From assembly GCA_002452815.1 (NCBI GenBank), contig DKFM01000005.1, positions 62,001-126,000 of the forward strand: 64,000 nt of DNA. The letters run 5' to 3'. A program made the position numbers and the translations under genes. Each line of letters opens with the position of its first letter. Within the stretch, counting starts at the first letter, position 1. The notes beneath the pieces were generated by a model that was given only the letters and a program-made list of their open reading frames with translations, searched no databases and was not told where the DNA came from. The DNA is from Rhodobacteraceae bacterium UBA6796 (GTDB taxonomy: Bacteria > Pseudomonadota > Alphaproteobacteria > Rhodobacterales > Rhodobacteraceae). Shown here one piece after another: positions 48,094 through 58,926 of the stretch.

Positions 48094-48285
48094 TCAGAAG
48101 TCGATGGCGATTCCCTTCTTCTCCCAATCGCCATAGCGCACGGGCTCGGGCCCATCGCGCCCGCCCAATTCGGTGGGCAGATCCAGCGCCCTGGCGGCGC
48201 GGCGGCGCTCCTCGGCCTCGGCCAGCGCGCGCTGCGCGGCGGGGGGCAGATCGGCGGGGATTTCGGTCTCGGGCTGTTCGGACAT
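48094..48285 (-). CDS. DUF1674 protein, succinate dehydrogenase assembly factor 4-like
   Basis: A 63-residue protein ending in the SDHAF4/Sdh8 signature PVRYGDWEKKGIAIDF. Mitochondrial SDHAF4 binds flavinylated SdhA before complex II assembly, so a similar role is likely. The Glu/Ala-rich N-terminus is low complexity. ATG at 48285 is chosen since upstream codons overlap unrelated sequence. It is divergent from rsmB. Confidence 0.85.
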   Translation of the reverse strand: MSEQPETEIPADLPPAAQRALAEAEERRRAARALDLPTELGGRDGPEPVRYGDWEKKGIAIDF

Positions 48286-48361
48286 GCGGGATTCCTTGTC
48301 TCGATGCTGGGCATGATATAGGCCCCAAGCCAATCTGGAACAAGACGAAGGGCCGCAGGCC

Positions 48362-49633
48362 ATGAGCAAACCCGACCCTGCCCGGCGTGCCGCCCTCGGC
48401 CTGATCGTGGGCGTCACCGAAGATCGCATGACGCTGGCCGATCAGATCGCCACCGACGCCCTGCTGGGACTGGAGCCGGGCGAGAAAGCCCGCGCACAGC
48501 GTCTGGCGCTGGCCACGCTGCGCCATCTGGCGCAGGCCGACGCGATGCTGAAACCGCATCTGCGCCGCCGCCCGCCCGCCGATATCGTCGCGCTGCTGCG
48601 GCTGGCGACGGTCGAACTTTGCGCCCTGGCGCAGGCGCCGCATGGCGTGGTCGATGCGGCGGTAACGCTGGTGCGTTCGGGCGGGCGGCGGACCGACAGT
48701 TTCGCGGGGCTGGTCAACGCCGTGCTGCGCAAGGTCGCAACCGAAACCGACCGCTGGGCCACGCTGCCCGCGCCGGCACTGCCCGGCTGGCTGCGCGGCC
48801 GGCTGATGTCGGCCTATGGCAAGGTCGCCGTGCAGGCGATGGAGGCCGCGCATCTGGCCGGCGCCCCGCTTGATCTGACCGCCAAAGGCGACGTGACAGC
48901 CTTGGCCGAGCCGCTGGAAGGCGAGGTTCTGCCGACCGGCAGCCTGCGTCTGGGGGCCCGCGGCCAGGTCTCGGATCTGCCGGGCTTCGCCGCGGGCGAC
49001 TGGTGGGTGCAGGATGCGGCGGCGGCGCTGGCCGCGCGCACGCTCGCCCCCCGCCCGGGCGAGCGGGTGCTGGACCTGTGTGCCGCGCCCGGCGGCAAGA
49101 CGCTGCAATTGGCCGCCGCCGGGGCCGATGTCACCGCGCTGGATATCTCCGAACCGCGGATGGCGCGTGTGCGCGAGAATCTGTCGCGCTGCCAGTTGAC
49201 CGCGACGCTGGTCGTCGCCGATGCGCTGCACTGGCAACCCGCCGCACCCTATGACGCGATCCTGCTGGATGCGCCCTGTTCGGCCACCGGCACGATCCGC
49301 CGCCACCCCGACCTGCCCTTCGTCAAGGATGCCAGCCAGATCAAAGAGTTGTTCGGGCTGCAAACCGCGCTTCTGGATCGTGCGCTCGGCTGGCTGCGCC
49401 CGGGCGGACGGCTGGTGTTCTGCACCTGCTCGCTCTTGCCCGACGAAGGCGAGGCGCAGATCCGCGCCGCGCTGGAACGCCACCCCGAACTGCGCGCGAC
49501 ACCGACCGATCTGCCCGGCATCGCGCCCGAGTGGATTGGCCCCGAAGGCGGGCTGCGGCTGCGCCCCGATTACTGGCCCGAACGCGGCGGCATGGACGGG
49601 TTCTACATCGCCTGCCTGCAGCGCCCGGCCTGA
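48362..49633 (+). CDS. rsmB: 16S rRNA (cytosine-C5)-methyltransferase RsmB family
   Basis: A 423-residue SAM-dependent RNA m5C methyltransferase with an N-terminal NusB-like RNA-binding domain (residues ~1-135). Motif I is VLDLCAAPGGKTLQLA; the two catalytic cysteines are in LLDAPCSATGTIRRHP and CTCSLLPDEGE. RsmB methylates C967 of 16S rRNA in E. coli; the target here is inferred. No Shine-Dalgarno of note; the start gives the usual MSKPDPARR N-terminus. Confidence 0.9.
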   Translation: MSKPDPARRAALGLIVGVTEDRMTLADQIATDALLGLEPGEKARAQRLALATLRHLAQADAMLKPHLRRRPPADIVALLRLATVELCALAQAPHGVVDAAVTLVRSGGRRTDSFAGLVNAVLRKVATETDRWATLPAPALPGWLRGRLMSAYGKVAVQAMEAAHLAGAPLDLTAKGDVTALAEPLEGEVLPTGSLRLGARGQVSDLPGFAAGDWWVQDAAAALAARTLAPRPGERVLDLCAAPGGKTLQLAAAGADVTALDISEPRMARVRENLSRCQLTATLVVADALHWQPAAPYDAILLDAPCSATGTIRRHPDLPFVKDASQIKELFGLQTALLDRALGWLRPGGRLVFCTCSLLPDEGEAQIRAALERHPELRATPTDLPGIAPEWIGPEGGLRLRPDYWPERGGMDGFYIACLQRPA

Positions 49634-49755
49634 TCCCCCTTCCCCGCCCATGCGGGAATTGAGCGGTGACAGAACCCGGGGCGCGGATTATGGTGCGCGC
49701 AATTCAGGCGGCTGCGGCACCCCCGCGCCGCGACAGGATCGGGGCAACCGGCGGC

Positions 49756-51510
49756 ATGGCAGAGCAACACCCCACGGGGCAACGGCAGGCCCGGCTGAGC
49801 AGCGCGCTCAACCGGATCGCGGCGCTGCGCGCGGCGCGGGCCAAGCCCGCCACCGGCTTCGTCAGCCAGCCCGAACCCCGCACCATCGGCTCTTACGCGC
49901 GCGGCAAGCAGTTGATCGCGGGCAATTTCCTGCTGGCGGGGTTTCTGATCGAGGGGCCGGGCCTCTCGATCTGGGATCTGCCGATGCCCGACCCGAGTTT
50001 CGAAGAGGCGCTGCACGGCTGCGGCTGGCTTGACGATCTGGCCGCGGTGGGCGACCGCCCGGCACGCGAACGGGCGCAGGGCTGGGTCTTCGACTGGATC
50101 GACCGCTTCGGCGCCGGGCGGGGGCCCGGCTGGACCCCGGATCTGACGGGGCGACGCCTGATCCGCTGGATCAACCACGCGATCTTGCTGCTCAACGGAC
50201 AGGAACGCGCCCGCGCCGATGGGTTCTTCCGCTCGCTTGGACAGCAGACGATCTATCTGTCGCGGCGCTGGAAATCGGCCTCGCCCGGCCTGCCGCGGTT
50301 CGAGGCGCTGACCGGGTTGATCTATGCCGGGCTTGCGCTGACCGGGATGGAACGCCTTGCCGGACCCGCAGCGCAGGCCCTGGCCGCCGAATGCGCGGCC
50401 CAGATCGACGCCGAGGGCGGCATTCCCACCCGCAACCCCGAAGAGTTGCTCGAGGTCTTCACCCTGCTGATCTGGGCAGCCGCCGCGCTTGGGGCCGCGG
50501 GCCGCTCCCCCGCCGCCGCACATCTGGATGCGATCGAGCGAATCGCCCCCACGCTGCGCGCGCTGCGCCACAGCGACGGCGGGCTGGCACGGTTTCACGG
50601 CGGCGGGCGCGGTCTGGAAGGGCGGCTCGATCAGGCGCTGGCAGCCTCGGGCGTGCGGGCAGGCCACCCTGAAACGCTGGCGATGGGATTTGCCCGGCTG
50701 CATGGCGGGCGCAGCAGTATCATCGTGGATGCCAGCGCACCGCCCAAGGGCCCGGCCTCGGCCAATGCGCACGCCTCGACGCTGGCGTTCGAGCTGACCT
50801 CGGGGCGCAGACCTTTGGTGGTCAGTTGCGGATCGGGCGCGATGTTCGGGCGCGACTGGCACCGCGCCGGGCGCGCCACCGCCAGCCATTCGACGCTGGC
50901 GATCGAGGGGTTCTCCTCGTCCCGGCTGGGCCCCGAACGAATGCTCGGGCGCAGCCCCCGCGCCTGTTTCGACGAAACCCCGACCGAGGTCTGGGCCCGC
51001 CCCGAAGGCGACCCCGCGCATCACATGATGTTCGGCCATAACGGTTACGTTCCCACCCATGGCATGACCCACATCCGCACGCTGGACCTGAGCCCCGACG
51101 GGCGCAGCCTGCGCGGCGAGGATACCCTGGGCGCGATGACCGGACCCGACCGCAAACGCTTCGACACGATCTTCGAACGCGAGGGGCTGCGCGGCATCCC
51201 CTTCCAGATCCGCTTCCATCTGCACCCCGAAGCCGACGCCACGCTCGACATGGGCGGCGCGGCTGTTTCGGTGGCGCTGAAATCGGGCGAGATCTGGGTG
51301 TTTCGCCACGATGGCGTCGCGGATCTGAGCCTCGAACCCTCGGTCTACCTTGAAAAGGGCCGTTTGCGCCCCCGTGCCAGCCTGCAAATCGTGCTGACGG
51401 CCCGCGTTCTGGATTATGCATGCCAGATTGGCTGGACCTTCGCGAAAGCACAGGATACCCCCGCTGCCATCCGCGATACCCGTAGCAACGGGCCTGATTC
51501 CGACATCTGA
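49756..51510 (+). CDS. Heparinase II/III family protein
   Basis: A protein of about 584 residues. The N-terminal half is an alpha/alpha-toroid ([35 protein letters not shown]-like stretches), and the C-terminal half has a heparinase II/III beta-sandwich ([48 protein letters not shown]). These enzymes eliminate uronic-acid polysaccharides; the bacterial substrate is unknown. Starts at GTG 49666, ATG 49690 or ATG 49756 are possible; the last gives the usual family length. It lies 17 nt before purH, a common arrangement in the group. Confidence 0.85.
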   Translation: MAEQHPTGQRQARLSSALNRIAALRAARAKPATGFVSQPEPRTIGSYARGKQLIAGNFLLAGFLIEGPGLSIWDLPMPDPSFEEALHGCGWLDDLAAVGDRPARERAQGWVFDWIDRFGAGRGPGWTPDLTGRRLIRWINHAILLLNGQERARADGFFRSLGQQTIYLSRRWKSASPGLPRFEALTGLIYAGLALTGMERLAGPAAQALAAECAAQIDAEGGIPTRNPEELLEVFTLLIWAAAALGAAGRSPAAAHLDAIERIAPTLRALRHSDGGLARFHGGGRGLEGRLDQALAASGVRAGHPETLAMGFARLHGGRSSIIVDASAPPKGPASANAHASTLAFELTSGRRPLVVSCGSGAMFGRDWHRAGRATASHSTLAIEGFSSSRLGPERMLGRSPRACFDETPTEVWARPEGDPAHHMMFGHNGYVPTHGMTHIRTLDLSPDGRSLRGEDTLGAMTGPDRKRFDTIFEREGLRGIPFQIRFHLHPEADATLDMGGAAVSVALKSGEIWVFRHDGVADLSLEPSVYLEKGRLRPRASLQIVLTARVLDYACQIGWTFAKAQDTPAAIRDTRSNGPDSDI

Positions 51511-51527
51511 CCAAAGGACTGCCAGCC

Positions 51528-53114
51528 GTGACCAGAAACGTCCCCCTGCAACGCGCCCTGATTTCCGTTTCCGACAAGACCGGGCTGATCGACTTTGCCC
51601 GCGCCCTGGCCTCGCGGGGGGTGGAACTGCTGTCCACCGGCGGCACCGCCAAGGCGCTGCGCGAAGCCGGGTTGAGCGTGCGCGACGTGGCCGAGGTTAC
51701 CGGCTTCCCGGAAATGATGGATGGCCGCGTGAAAACGCTGCACCCGGCGGTGCATGGCGGCCTGCTGGCGCTGCGCGACAATGACGAACATCTGGTGGCG
51801 ATGGCCGCGCACGGGATCGAGCCGATCGACCTGCTGGTGGTCAACCTCTACCCGTTCGAGGCGACCGTGGCGAAAGGCGCCGATTACGCGGATTGCATCG
51901 AGAATATCGACATCGGCGGCCCGGCGATGATCCGCGCGGCCTCGAAGAACCACGCCTTCGTGGCGACCGTGGTCGATGTGCAGGATTACGACGCCCTGCT
52001 GAAGGAACTGGACGAAAACGACGGCGCCACCAGCTATCCGTTCCGCCAGCGCATGGCGCAGATCGCCTATGCCCGCACCGCCGCCTATGACGCCGCCGTC
52101 AGCACCTGGATGGCCGCCGCCATCGGCGAAGAAACCCCGCGCCGCCGCGCCTTCGCGGGCGAGCTGGCGCAAACCCTGCGCTACGGCGAAAACCCGCATC
52201 AGTCGGCGGCCTTCTATCTGGACGGCAGCAACCGCCCGGGCGTCGCCACCGCGAAACAGCATCAGGGCAAGGAGTTGTCCTACAACAACATCAACGACAC
52301 CGACGCGGCGTTCGAACTGGTGGCGGAATTCGCCGGCAAGGGCCCGGCCTGCGCGATCATCAAGCACGCCAACCCCTGCGGCGTGGCCACCGGCGCCACC
52401 CTGACCGAGGCCTACACCCGCGCCTTCGACTGCGACCGGACCTCGGCCTTCGGCGGGATCATCGCGCTCAATGACGTGCTGGATGGCCCCACCGCCGAAG
52501 AGATCTGCAAGATCTTCACCGAAGTCGTGATCGCCCCCGACGCGACCGACGAGGCCAAGGCGATCTTCGCCGCCAAGAAGAACCTGCGCCTGCTGACCAC
52601 CGGCGCGCTGCCCGACGTGCGCGCACCGATCACCACCTTCCGGCAGGTGGCGGGCGGGTTCCTCGTGCAGGGCAAGGACAATGGCGCGATTGAACTGGCC
52701 GATCTGAAGGTCGTGACCGAACGCCAGCCCACCGAAGCCGAGCTGAAGGACCTGCTGTTCGCCTGGAAAGTCGCCAAGCACGTCAAGTCGAACGCGATCA
52801 TCTACGTGCGTGACGGCGCCACCGTGGGCGTGGGCGCCGGCCAGATGAGCCGCGTCGACAGCACCCGGATCGCCGCCCGCAAGGCGCAGGACATGGCCGA
52901 GGCGATGGGCCTGCCCGCACCGCTGACGCAAGGCTCGGTCGTGGCTTCGGACGCGTTCTTCCCCTTCGCCGACGGTCTGATCACCGCCGCCGAAGCGGGC
53001 GCTACCGCGATCATCCAGCCCGGCGGCTCGATGCGCGACCAAGAGGTCATCGACGCGGCCAACGAACGCGGCCTTGCGATGGTCTTCACCGGCATGCGCC
53101 ATTTCCGGCACTAA
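51528..53114 (+). CDS. purH: Bifunctional AICAR formyltransferase / IMP cyclohydrolase
   Basis: Last two steps of de novo purine synthesis, 528 residues. The IMP cyclohydrolase domain is residues ~1-190 ([41 protein letters not shown]). The AICAR transformylase domain follows ([43 protein letters not shown]). It is 17 nt after the heparinase gene; a dispersed repeat copy follows its stop. Confidence 0.97.
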   Translation: MTRNVPLQRALISVSDKTGLIDFARALASRGVELLSTGGTAKALREAGLSVRDVAEVTGFPEMMDGRVKTLHPAVHGGLLALRDNDEHLVAMAAHGIEPIDLLVVNLYPFEATVAKGADYADCIENIDIGGPAMIRAASKNHAFVATVVDVQDYDALLKELDENDGATSYPFRQRMAQIAYARTAAYDAAVSTWMAAAIGEETPRRRAFAGELAQTLRYGENPHQSAAFYLDGSNRPGVATAKQHQGKELSYNNINDTDAAFELVAEFAGKGPACAIIKHANPCGVATGATLTEAYTRAFDCDRTSAFGGIIALNDVLDGPTAEEICKIFTEVVIAPDATDEAKAIFAAKKNLRLLTTGALPDVRAPITTFRQVAGGFLVQGKDNGAIELADLKVVTERQPTEAELKDLLFAWKVAKHVKSNAIIYVRDGATVGVGAGQMSRVDSTRIAARKAQDMAEAMGLPAPLTQGSVVASDAFFPFADGLITAAEAGATAIIQPGGSMRDQEVIDAANERGLAMVFTGMRHFRH

Positions 53115-53115
53115 G

Positions 53116-53159
53116 TTCTTTCTGGTAAAAATATCCCCGCCGGAGGCCCCGCGCCTCCG
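53116..53159 (+). repeat. Dispersed intergenic repeat, copy 4 (variant hairpin)
   Basis: A/T-rich box TTCTTTCTGGtaAAAATATCC followed by CCGC and a 7-bp hairpin CGGAGGC/GCCTCCG (53141-53147 with 53153-53159). The box matches the other copies, but the hairpin has a different sequence, keeping only the shape. It begins one base past the purH stop. Confidence 0.65.
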
Positions 53160-53189
53160 ACGGGGCGCCGGATTACGACAGGAGCGATC

Positions 53190-53669
53190 ATGCGGCTGGC
53201 AGGCAGAATGGCGGCGGGGGTGCTGATCCTCGATCAGGTCTCGAAATACATCGTCGTGCATCTGATGGGGCTCGACCGGCTGGGCGCGATCGACGTGCTG
53301 CCGCCCTGGTTGAATTTCCGCATGGCATGGAATCAGGGCGTCAACTTCGGCCTGTTCTCGGGCGAGGCGAACTGGACCCGCTGGGTGCTGATCGTCCTGG
53401 CGCTGGCGATCTCGGGCTGGGTCTGGCACTGGGTCTCGCGCGAGGACCATTCGACGCGGGTCAAACTGGCGGCCGGGCTCCTGGTGGGCGGTGCGCTCGG
53501 GAATGTGATCGACCGGCTGGCCTATGGCGCGGTGGCCGATTTCCTGAACATGTCGCTGCCCGGATGGCACAATCCCTATTCCTTCAACGTTGCGGACATC
53601 GCGATTTTCGCGGGGGCGGCGGGGCTGGTGCTGTTCACCGGCAGCGGCGACACGAAACGTCACGAGTGA
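53190..53669 (+). CDS. lspA: Lipoprotein signal peptidase (signal peptidase II)
   Basis: Inner-membrane aspartic peptidase of 159 residues that cleaves prolipoproteins. Four hydrophobic segments and the two catalytic Asp residues are visible: D117 in GAVADFLNM and D136 in FNVADIAIF; GNVIDRL is conserved. AGGAG precedes the ATG. It is directly followed by a lipoprotein gene, a plausible substrate. Confidence 0.95.
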   Translation: MRLAGRMAAGVLILDQVSKYIVVHLMGLDRLGAIDVLPPWLNFRMAWNQGVNFGLFSGEANWTRWVLIVLALAISGWVWHWVSREDHSTRVKLAAGLLVGGALGNVIDRLAYGAVADFLNMSLPGWHNPYSFNVADIAIFAGAAGLVLFTGSGDTKRHE

Positions 53670-53739
53670 AGCGCCTTTCGCGCGTGACGTGGCCCAAGCG
53701 ATGCGCTAAGAGGGGATCGAACGGATGAGGGAGTGGCCC

Positions 53740-54291
53740 ATGCAGGCAGCAATCAGCAAGCTCGGGATCGCATTTGCGGCCGTTTTGCTGCTGTCGGCCT
53801 GTGGCGGGGACGACAAGGACCCGATCCTGATGAACCTGCGGGCGTCGGGCTCGGGGCCGGACGAATTCGCGATCCTGCCGACCAAACCGTTGCAGATGCC
53901 CGAGGATCTGGCAGCCTTGCCCGAACCCACCCCGGGCGGCACCAACCTGACCGATCCGACCCCCGACGAGGATGTCGCCGCGGCCTTGGGTGGCAATGCG
54001 GCACGGCTGAAAACCAATGGCATCCCGGCGGGCGATGGCGCGCTGGTCAATTACGCCGCGCGCTTTGGCCGCGACGGGACGATCCGCACGCAGCTGGCCG
54101 CCGAAGATCTGGACTATCGTCGCAAGAACGACGGCCGTCTGCTGGAGCGGGTGTTCAACGTGAACGTCTATTACAAGGCCTATGCGCCGATGTCGCTCGA
54201 TCAGGAAGCCGAGCTGGAACGCTGGCGCAAGCTGGGGCTGCGCACCCCGGCCGCCCCGCCGAGCGCCGAGGCGCAACTTCTGTCGAAGTGA
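53740..54291 (+). CDS. DUF3035 lipoprotein
   Basis: A 183-residue predicted lipoprotein: AVLLLSAC gives a lipobox with Cys21 after a hydrophobic signal. The body matches DUF3035, a family of unknown function conserved downstream of lspA in this group. The ATG at 53740 has GGGAG 7 nt upstream and is preferred over that at 53725. The mature part has a Pro/Asp-rich stretch (LPEPTPGGTN). Confidence 0.85.
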   Translation: MQAAISKLGIAFAAVLLLSACGGDDKDPILMNLRASGSGPDEFAILPTKPLQMPEDLAALPEPTPGGTNLTDPTPDEDVAAALGGNAARLKTNGIPAGDGALVNYAARFGRDGTIRTQLAAEDLDYRRKNDGRLLERVFNVNVYYKAYAPMSLDQEAELERWRKLGLRTPAAPPSAEAQLLSK

Positions 54292-54363
54292 TCAACTCCG
54301 CGTCAGCCGGGTTGTAGCGCGCGCGTCATCGCGTAAATTGAGGCAAAAACAACGAGGTGCCTC

Positions 54364-55701
54364 ATGGTGCGAGCTTCATTGGCAGCGGCTTTTCTGTGGT
54401 TTGTGGCAGCCCCGCTCTGGGCAAGCCCGGTCAGTCATTTCACGCTTGAAAACGGCCTCGAAGCCGTGGTGATCGAAGATCACCGCGCCCCGGTCGTGGT
54501 GCATATGGTGTGGTACAAGGTCGGTTCCGCCGACGAACTGCGCGGCAAATCCGGCATCGCGCATTACTTCGAACACCTGATGTTCAAGGGCACCGACACG
54601 ATGGCGGCGGGCGAATTGTCAAAGACCGTCGCGGCCAATGGCGGGTCGGACAACGCCTTCACCAGCTATGATTACACCGCCTATTACCAGCGCATCGCCG
54701 CCGACCGGCTGGAACTGGTGATGAAGATGGAAGCCGACCGGATGCGGCACCTGAAGATCTCGCCCGACGACTGGAAGACCGAACGTGACGTGATTCTGGA
54801 AGAGCGCGCTCAACGCACCGACAGCGACCCGGGCGCGTTGTTTGGCGAACAGAAGAACGCCGCGCAGTTCCTGAACCATCCCTACGGCACACCGATCATC
54901 GGCTGGCGCCAGGAGATGGAGGCGCTGACCCGCGACGATGCGCTGGCGTGGTATCCGAAATATTACGCGCCCAACAATGCCGTGCTGGTGGTGGCGGGCG
55001 ATGTGACCCCCGATCAGGTCCGCACGCTGGCAGAAACCTATTATGGTGTTCTGGCCCCGACGCCCGATCTGCCCGAACGCCAGCGCCCGCAGGAACCGCC
55101 GCAACTGGCCGAGCGGCGCCTTGTGTTTCCTGACGCGCGCGTGGCCCAGCCCTATCTGTCGCGCAGCTATCTGGCCCCCGAACGCGACCCCGGCGATCAG
55201 AAACAGGCCGCGGCCCTGACCGTTCTGGCCGAAGTTCTGGGCGGCAATTCCGCCACCTCGGTTCTGGGTCGCAAGCTGATTTTCGGCGATGGCAGCGCGA
55301 TCTATGCCTCGGCCTATTACGACGGCATGGCGATTGACGACACGACCTTCAATCTGGCGGTGATGCCGGTGGCCGATGTGACCCTGCCCGAAGCCGAAGC
55401 CGCGCTGGACCGTGCGCTGGCGGATTTCCTGAAGGAAGGTATCGACCCGGCCCAGTTCGAACGCATCCGCACGCGCATCCGCGCCTCGGAAATCTATGCG
55501 CAGGACAATACCGAAGGCCTTGCCCGACGCTATGGCGAGGCGCTGGCCTCGGGGTTCTCGATCGAGGACGTGCAAAGCTGGCCCGATGTCCTGATGTCGG
55601 TGACCGAAGAGGACGTGATGGCCGCCGCCCACGCCGTGTTCGACAAGCGCCACGCCGTCACCGGCTATCTGACCCGCCCCGAACAGGAGGCCGCCCAATG
55701 A
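54364..55701 (+). CDS. M16 family zinc peptidase, catalytic subunit
   Basis: A 445-residue pitrilysin-family protease, probably periplasmic: a signal-like N-terminus ends at LWASPVS. The inverted zinc motif is H67-Y-F-E70-H71, with the third ligand near E146/E147 (ERDVILEERAQ). The following gene encodes a homologue without this motif and overlaps by 4 nt, so the two probably form a heterodimer. Substrate unknown. Confidence 0.92.
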   Translation: MVRASLAAAFLWFVAAPLWASPVSHFTLENGLEAVVIEDHRAPVVVHMVWYKVGSADELRGKSGIAHYFEHLMFKGTDTMAAGELSKTVAANGGSDNAFTSYDYTAYYQRIAADRLELVMKMEADRMRHLKISPDDWKTERDVILEERAQRTDSDPGALFGEQKNAAQFLNHPYGTPIIGWRQEMEALTRDDALAWYPKYYAPNNAVLVVAGDVTPDQVRTLAETYYGVLAPTPDLPERQRPQEPPQLAERRLVFPDARVAQPYLSRSYLAPERDPGDQKQAAALTVLAEVLGGNSATSVLGRKLIFGDGSAIYASAYYDGMAIDDTTFNLAVMPVADVTLPEAEAALDRALADFLKEGIDPAQFERIRTRIRASEIYAQDNTEGLARRYGEALASGFSIEDVQSWPDVLMSVTEEDVMAAAHAVFDKRHAVTGYLTRPEQEAAQ

Positions 55702-57011
55702 TCCGCGTTGCCCTGGCCGCCGTGATGGCGCTGATCTGCGCCCTGCCCGCCCGCGCCATCGAAATCACCGAAGTCACCTCGCCCGGCGGCATCACCGCCT
55801 GGCTGGTCGAAGCGCATGACATCCCGTTCACCGCGCTGGAAATCCACTTCCGCGGCGGCGCCAGCCTGGATGCGCCCGGCAAGCGCGGCGCGATCAACCT
55901 GATGACCGCCACGCTTGAGGAAGGCGCGGGCACGATGGACAGCCAGGGATTCGCCGAGGCGACCGAGGCGCTGGCCGCGCAATTCAGTTTCGACGTGGGT
56001 GACGACTCGCTGAACATCTCGGCCCGGATGCTGACCGAAAACCGCGACAAGGCGGTGGATCTGCTGCGCGAAGCGTTGATCAACCCGCATTTCGATCAGG
56101 CCTCGTTGGACCGGGTGCGCGGTCAGGTGCAGTCGATCATCGCCTCGGACGCCCAGGACCCGAATGCGATTGCCGGACAGAAATTCCGCGCACTGGCCTT
56201 TGGCGATCATCCCTATGGCAGCTCGCTCAACGGCACCGCGGACAGCGTGAAGGCGCTGACCCGCGAGGACATGTTCGACGCCAAGGCCCGGGTGATGGCC
56301 CGCGACCGGCTGGTGGTTTCTGCCGTGGGCGACATCACCGCCGACGAACTGGGCGCCCTGCTGGATCGTCTGCTGGGCGATCTGCCCGCAACCGGCGCCC
56401 CGATGCCGCCGCGCGCCGAGTTGCACCTGACCGGCGGCACGACTGTGGTCGATTACGACACGCCGCAATCGGTGGTGATCTTTGGCCAGCCGGGGCTGGC
56501 GATGGACGACCCGGATTTCTTTGCCGCCTATGTGCTGAACCAGATCCTGGGCGAAGGCGGTTTCTCGTCGCGGCTGATGGCAGAGGTGCGCGAAAAGCGG
56601 GGGCTGACCTACGGCATCTACACCTATCTGGTGACCCGCGATCTGGCCGAAACCTGGCAGGGCAGCTTTGCCTCGGCCAATGAAAAGGTGGCCGAGGCGA
56701 TCGAGGTGACCCGCGCCGAATGGGCGCGTGCCGCCAAGGGCGAGGTGACCGACACCGAACTGTCCGAGGCCAAGACCTATCTGACCGGCGCCTATCCGCT
56801 GCGCTTCGATGGCAACGATCAGATCGCGGCGATTCTGGCGGGGATGCAGCTCAATCACATGCCGATCGACTACATCAACACCCGCAACGCGCAGGTCGAG
56901 GCCGTCACCAGGGAAGATGTCGCCCGGGTGGCCAAGCGCCTGCTGGACGCCGATGCGCTGCGCTTCGTGGTGGTGGGCCGGCCCGTGGGCGTCAAGGGCG
57001 ACGCGCTCTGA
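55698..57011 (+). CDS. M16 family peptidase-like protein, non-catalytic subunit
   Basis: A 437-residue M16 homologue with a signal peptide ([16 protein letters not shown]). The HxxEH zinc motif is absent; the aligned region reads [15 protein letters not shown]. The Arg/Tyr pair region that helps bind substrate is present ([14 protein letters not shown]). This division of labour is known in paired M16 peptidases. ATGA overlap with the catalytic gene supports a complex. Confidence 0.9.
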   Translation: MIRVALAAVMALICALPARAIEITEVTSPGGITAWLVEAHDIPFTALEIHFRGGASLDAPGKRGAINLMTATLEEGAGTMDSQGFAEATEALAAQFSFDVGDDSLNISARMLTENRDKAVDLLREALINPHFDQASLDRVRGQVQSIIASDAQDPNAIAGQKFRALAFGDHPYGSSLNGTADSVKALTREDMFDAKARVMARDRLVVSAVGDITADELGALLDRLLGDLPATGAPMPPRAELHLTGGTTVVDYDTPQSVVIFGQPGLAMDDPDFFAAYVLNQILGEGGFSSRLMAEVREKRGLTYGIYTYLVTRDLAETWQGSFASANEKVAEAIEVTRAEWARAAKGEVTDTELSEAKTYLTGAYPLRFDGNDQIAAILAGMQLNHMPIDYINTRNAQVEAVTREDVARVAKRLLDADALRFVVVGRPVGVKGDAL

Positions 57012-57063
57012 GATCGCGCCGAATCTGTTTAGCTTGGGTCTTAGCTGTGCTATCCCTTGTGGA

Positions 57064-58926
57064 ATGAATGCAACGCCCCCCCAAATAGGCGCCTCGCGCC
57101 CTGTCATCCGGCAATTGGACGATGCCGCCGCGAACCGGATCGCGGCGGGCGAGGTGGTGGAACGCCCTGCCTCGGCGGTCAAGGAACTGGTCGAGAACGC
57201 CCTTGATGCAGGAGCCAGCCGGGTCGAGATTGCCTATGCCGACGGCGGCAAGACGCTGATCCGCATCACCGACAACGGTTGCGGCATGACGGCCGAGGAT
57301 CTGCCGCTGGCGCTCAGCCGCCATGCGACCTCCAAGATCGACGGCTCGGATCTGCTGAATATCCACACCTTCGGCTTTCGCGGCGAGGCATTGCCCAGCC
57401 TGGGTGCGGTGGGGCGGCTGACGATCACCTCGCGCGCCGAGGGCTATGATGCGGCGCAGATCGCCGTGTCGGGCGGGGCCATCGGCCCGGTCAAACCCGC
57501 TGCGCTGAACCGCGGCACCGTGGTCGAGCTGCGCGATCTGTTCTGCGCCACGCCCGCCCGGCTGAAATTCCTGCGCACCGATCGGGCCGAGGCGCAGGCG
57601 ATCGCCGATGTGGTCAAGCGGCTGGCGATGGCGGAACCCTATGTCAGCTTTCGCCTGACCGATCTGTCGGGTCAGGGTGAACGCGAGATCTTCCGCGCCG
57701 ATGCCGCGCAGGGCGAGCTGTTCGACGCGCTCTCTGCCCGACTGGCGCAGGTGCTGGGCCGGGCCTTCACCGAAAATGCCGTGCCGATCGAGGCCGAACG
57801 CGAAGAGATCCGCCTGACCGGCTATGCCGCGCTGCCGACCTATTCGCGCGGTGCGGCGGTGGAACAGTTCCTGTTCGTCAACGGCCGCCCGGTGCGCGAC
57901 AAGATGCTGATCGGGGCGCTGCGCGCGGCCTATATGGATTTTCTGTCGCGTGACCGGCACCCGGCGGCAGTGCTGTTCCTGTCCTGCGACCCGGAACGCG
58001 TCGATGTGAACGTCCACCCCGCCAAGGCCGAAGTGCGGTTTCGCGAATCCGGTGTCGCGCGCGGGCTGATCGTGACCGGGCTGCGGCACGCTCTGGCGCA
58101 GGCCGGGCATCGCGCGTCGAGCACGGTTGCGCAGGCCACGCTGGGCGCGATGCGCCCCGAATCCACCGGCCCGGCCGACGCCCCGCGCGTCTATCAGATG
58201 GACCGCCCGTCCTATGGTGCGATCCGCCACGCCTATGCCGCGCAGGCCCCGGCTTTCGACGAATCCCCGCTCGCGTTCGAGGCGCCGCTGCACAGCGCCC
58301 GCGTGACTGAGGCCCCCGCCCCTGCGGCGGACACCCCGCTGACCCGCGCGCCGCTGGGGGCTGCGCGGGCGCAGGTGCATGAAAACTACATCATCGCCCA
58401 GACCGAAACCGGCATCGTGATCGTCGATCAGCACGCCGCGCATGAACGTCTGGTCTATGAACGGCTCAAACGCCAGATGGCGGAAAAGGGCGTTGCCGCA
58501 CAGGCGCTGCTGATCCCCGAGATCGTCGAATTGTCCGCGCAGGACGCCACGCGCCTGCTGGAGATCGCGCCCGATCTGGAAATGCTTGGTCTGGGCATCG
58601 AACCCTTCGGCGGAACGGCCATTGCCGTGCGCGAAACCCCCGCGATCCTGGGCGAGATCAACGCCGCGGCGCTGTTGCGCGACATTCTGGACGAGCTGGC
58701 CGATCTGGGCGACAGCCAGCGCCTGCAGGCCAAGATCGAGGCGGTGCTGTCGCGCATGGCCTGCCACGGATCAATCCGGTCGGGCCGGCAGATGCGCCCC
58801 GAGGAAATGAACGCGCTTCTGCGCGAGATGGAGGCCACGCCCCATTCGGGCCAATGCAACCACGGCCGCCCGACCTATGTCGAGCTGAAGCTGAGCGACA
58901 TCGAAAGGCTGTTCGGGCGCACATGA
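57064..58926 (+). CDS. mutL: DNA mismatch repair protein MutL
   Basis: A 620-residue MutL. The N-terminal GHKL ATPase motifs are intact ([35 protein letters not shown]). The C-terminal half carries DQHA(x2)E(x4)E starting at Asp455 plus ACHGSIRSG and [11 protein letters not shown], the metal-binding endonuclease site of MutL from bacteria without MutH. The start at 57064 lies just before the conserved [21 protein letters not shown]. It overlaps rmuC by ATGA. Confidence 0.95.
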   Translation: MNATPPQIGASRPVIRQLDDAAANRIAAGEVVERPASAVKELVENALDAGASRVEIAYADGGKTLIRITDNGCGMTAEDLPLALSRHATSKIDGSDLLNIHTFGFRGEALPSLGAVGRLTITSRAEGYDAAQIAVSGGAIGPVKPAALNRGTVVELRDLFCATPARLKFLRTDRAEAQAIADVVKRLAMAEPYVSFRLTDLSGQGEREIFRADAAQGELFDALSARLAQVLGRAFTENAVPIEAEREEIRLTGYAALPTYSRGAAVEQFLFVNGRPVRDKMLIGALRAAYMDFLSRDRHPAAVLFLSCDPERVDVNVHPAKAEVRFRESGVARGLIVTGLRHALAQAGHRASSTVAQATLGAMRPESTGPADAPRVYQMDRPSYGAIRHAYAAQAPAFDESPLAFEAPLHSARVTEAPAPAADTPLTRAPLGAARAQVHENYIIAQTETGIVIVDQHAAHERLVYERLKRQMAEKGVAAQALLIPEIVELSAQDATRLLEIAPDLEMLGLGIEPFGGTAIAVRETPAILGEINAAALLRDILDELADLGDSQRLQAKIEAVLSRMACHGSIRSGRQMRPEEMNALLREMEATPHSGQCNHGRPTYVELKLSDIERLFGRT

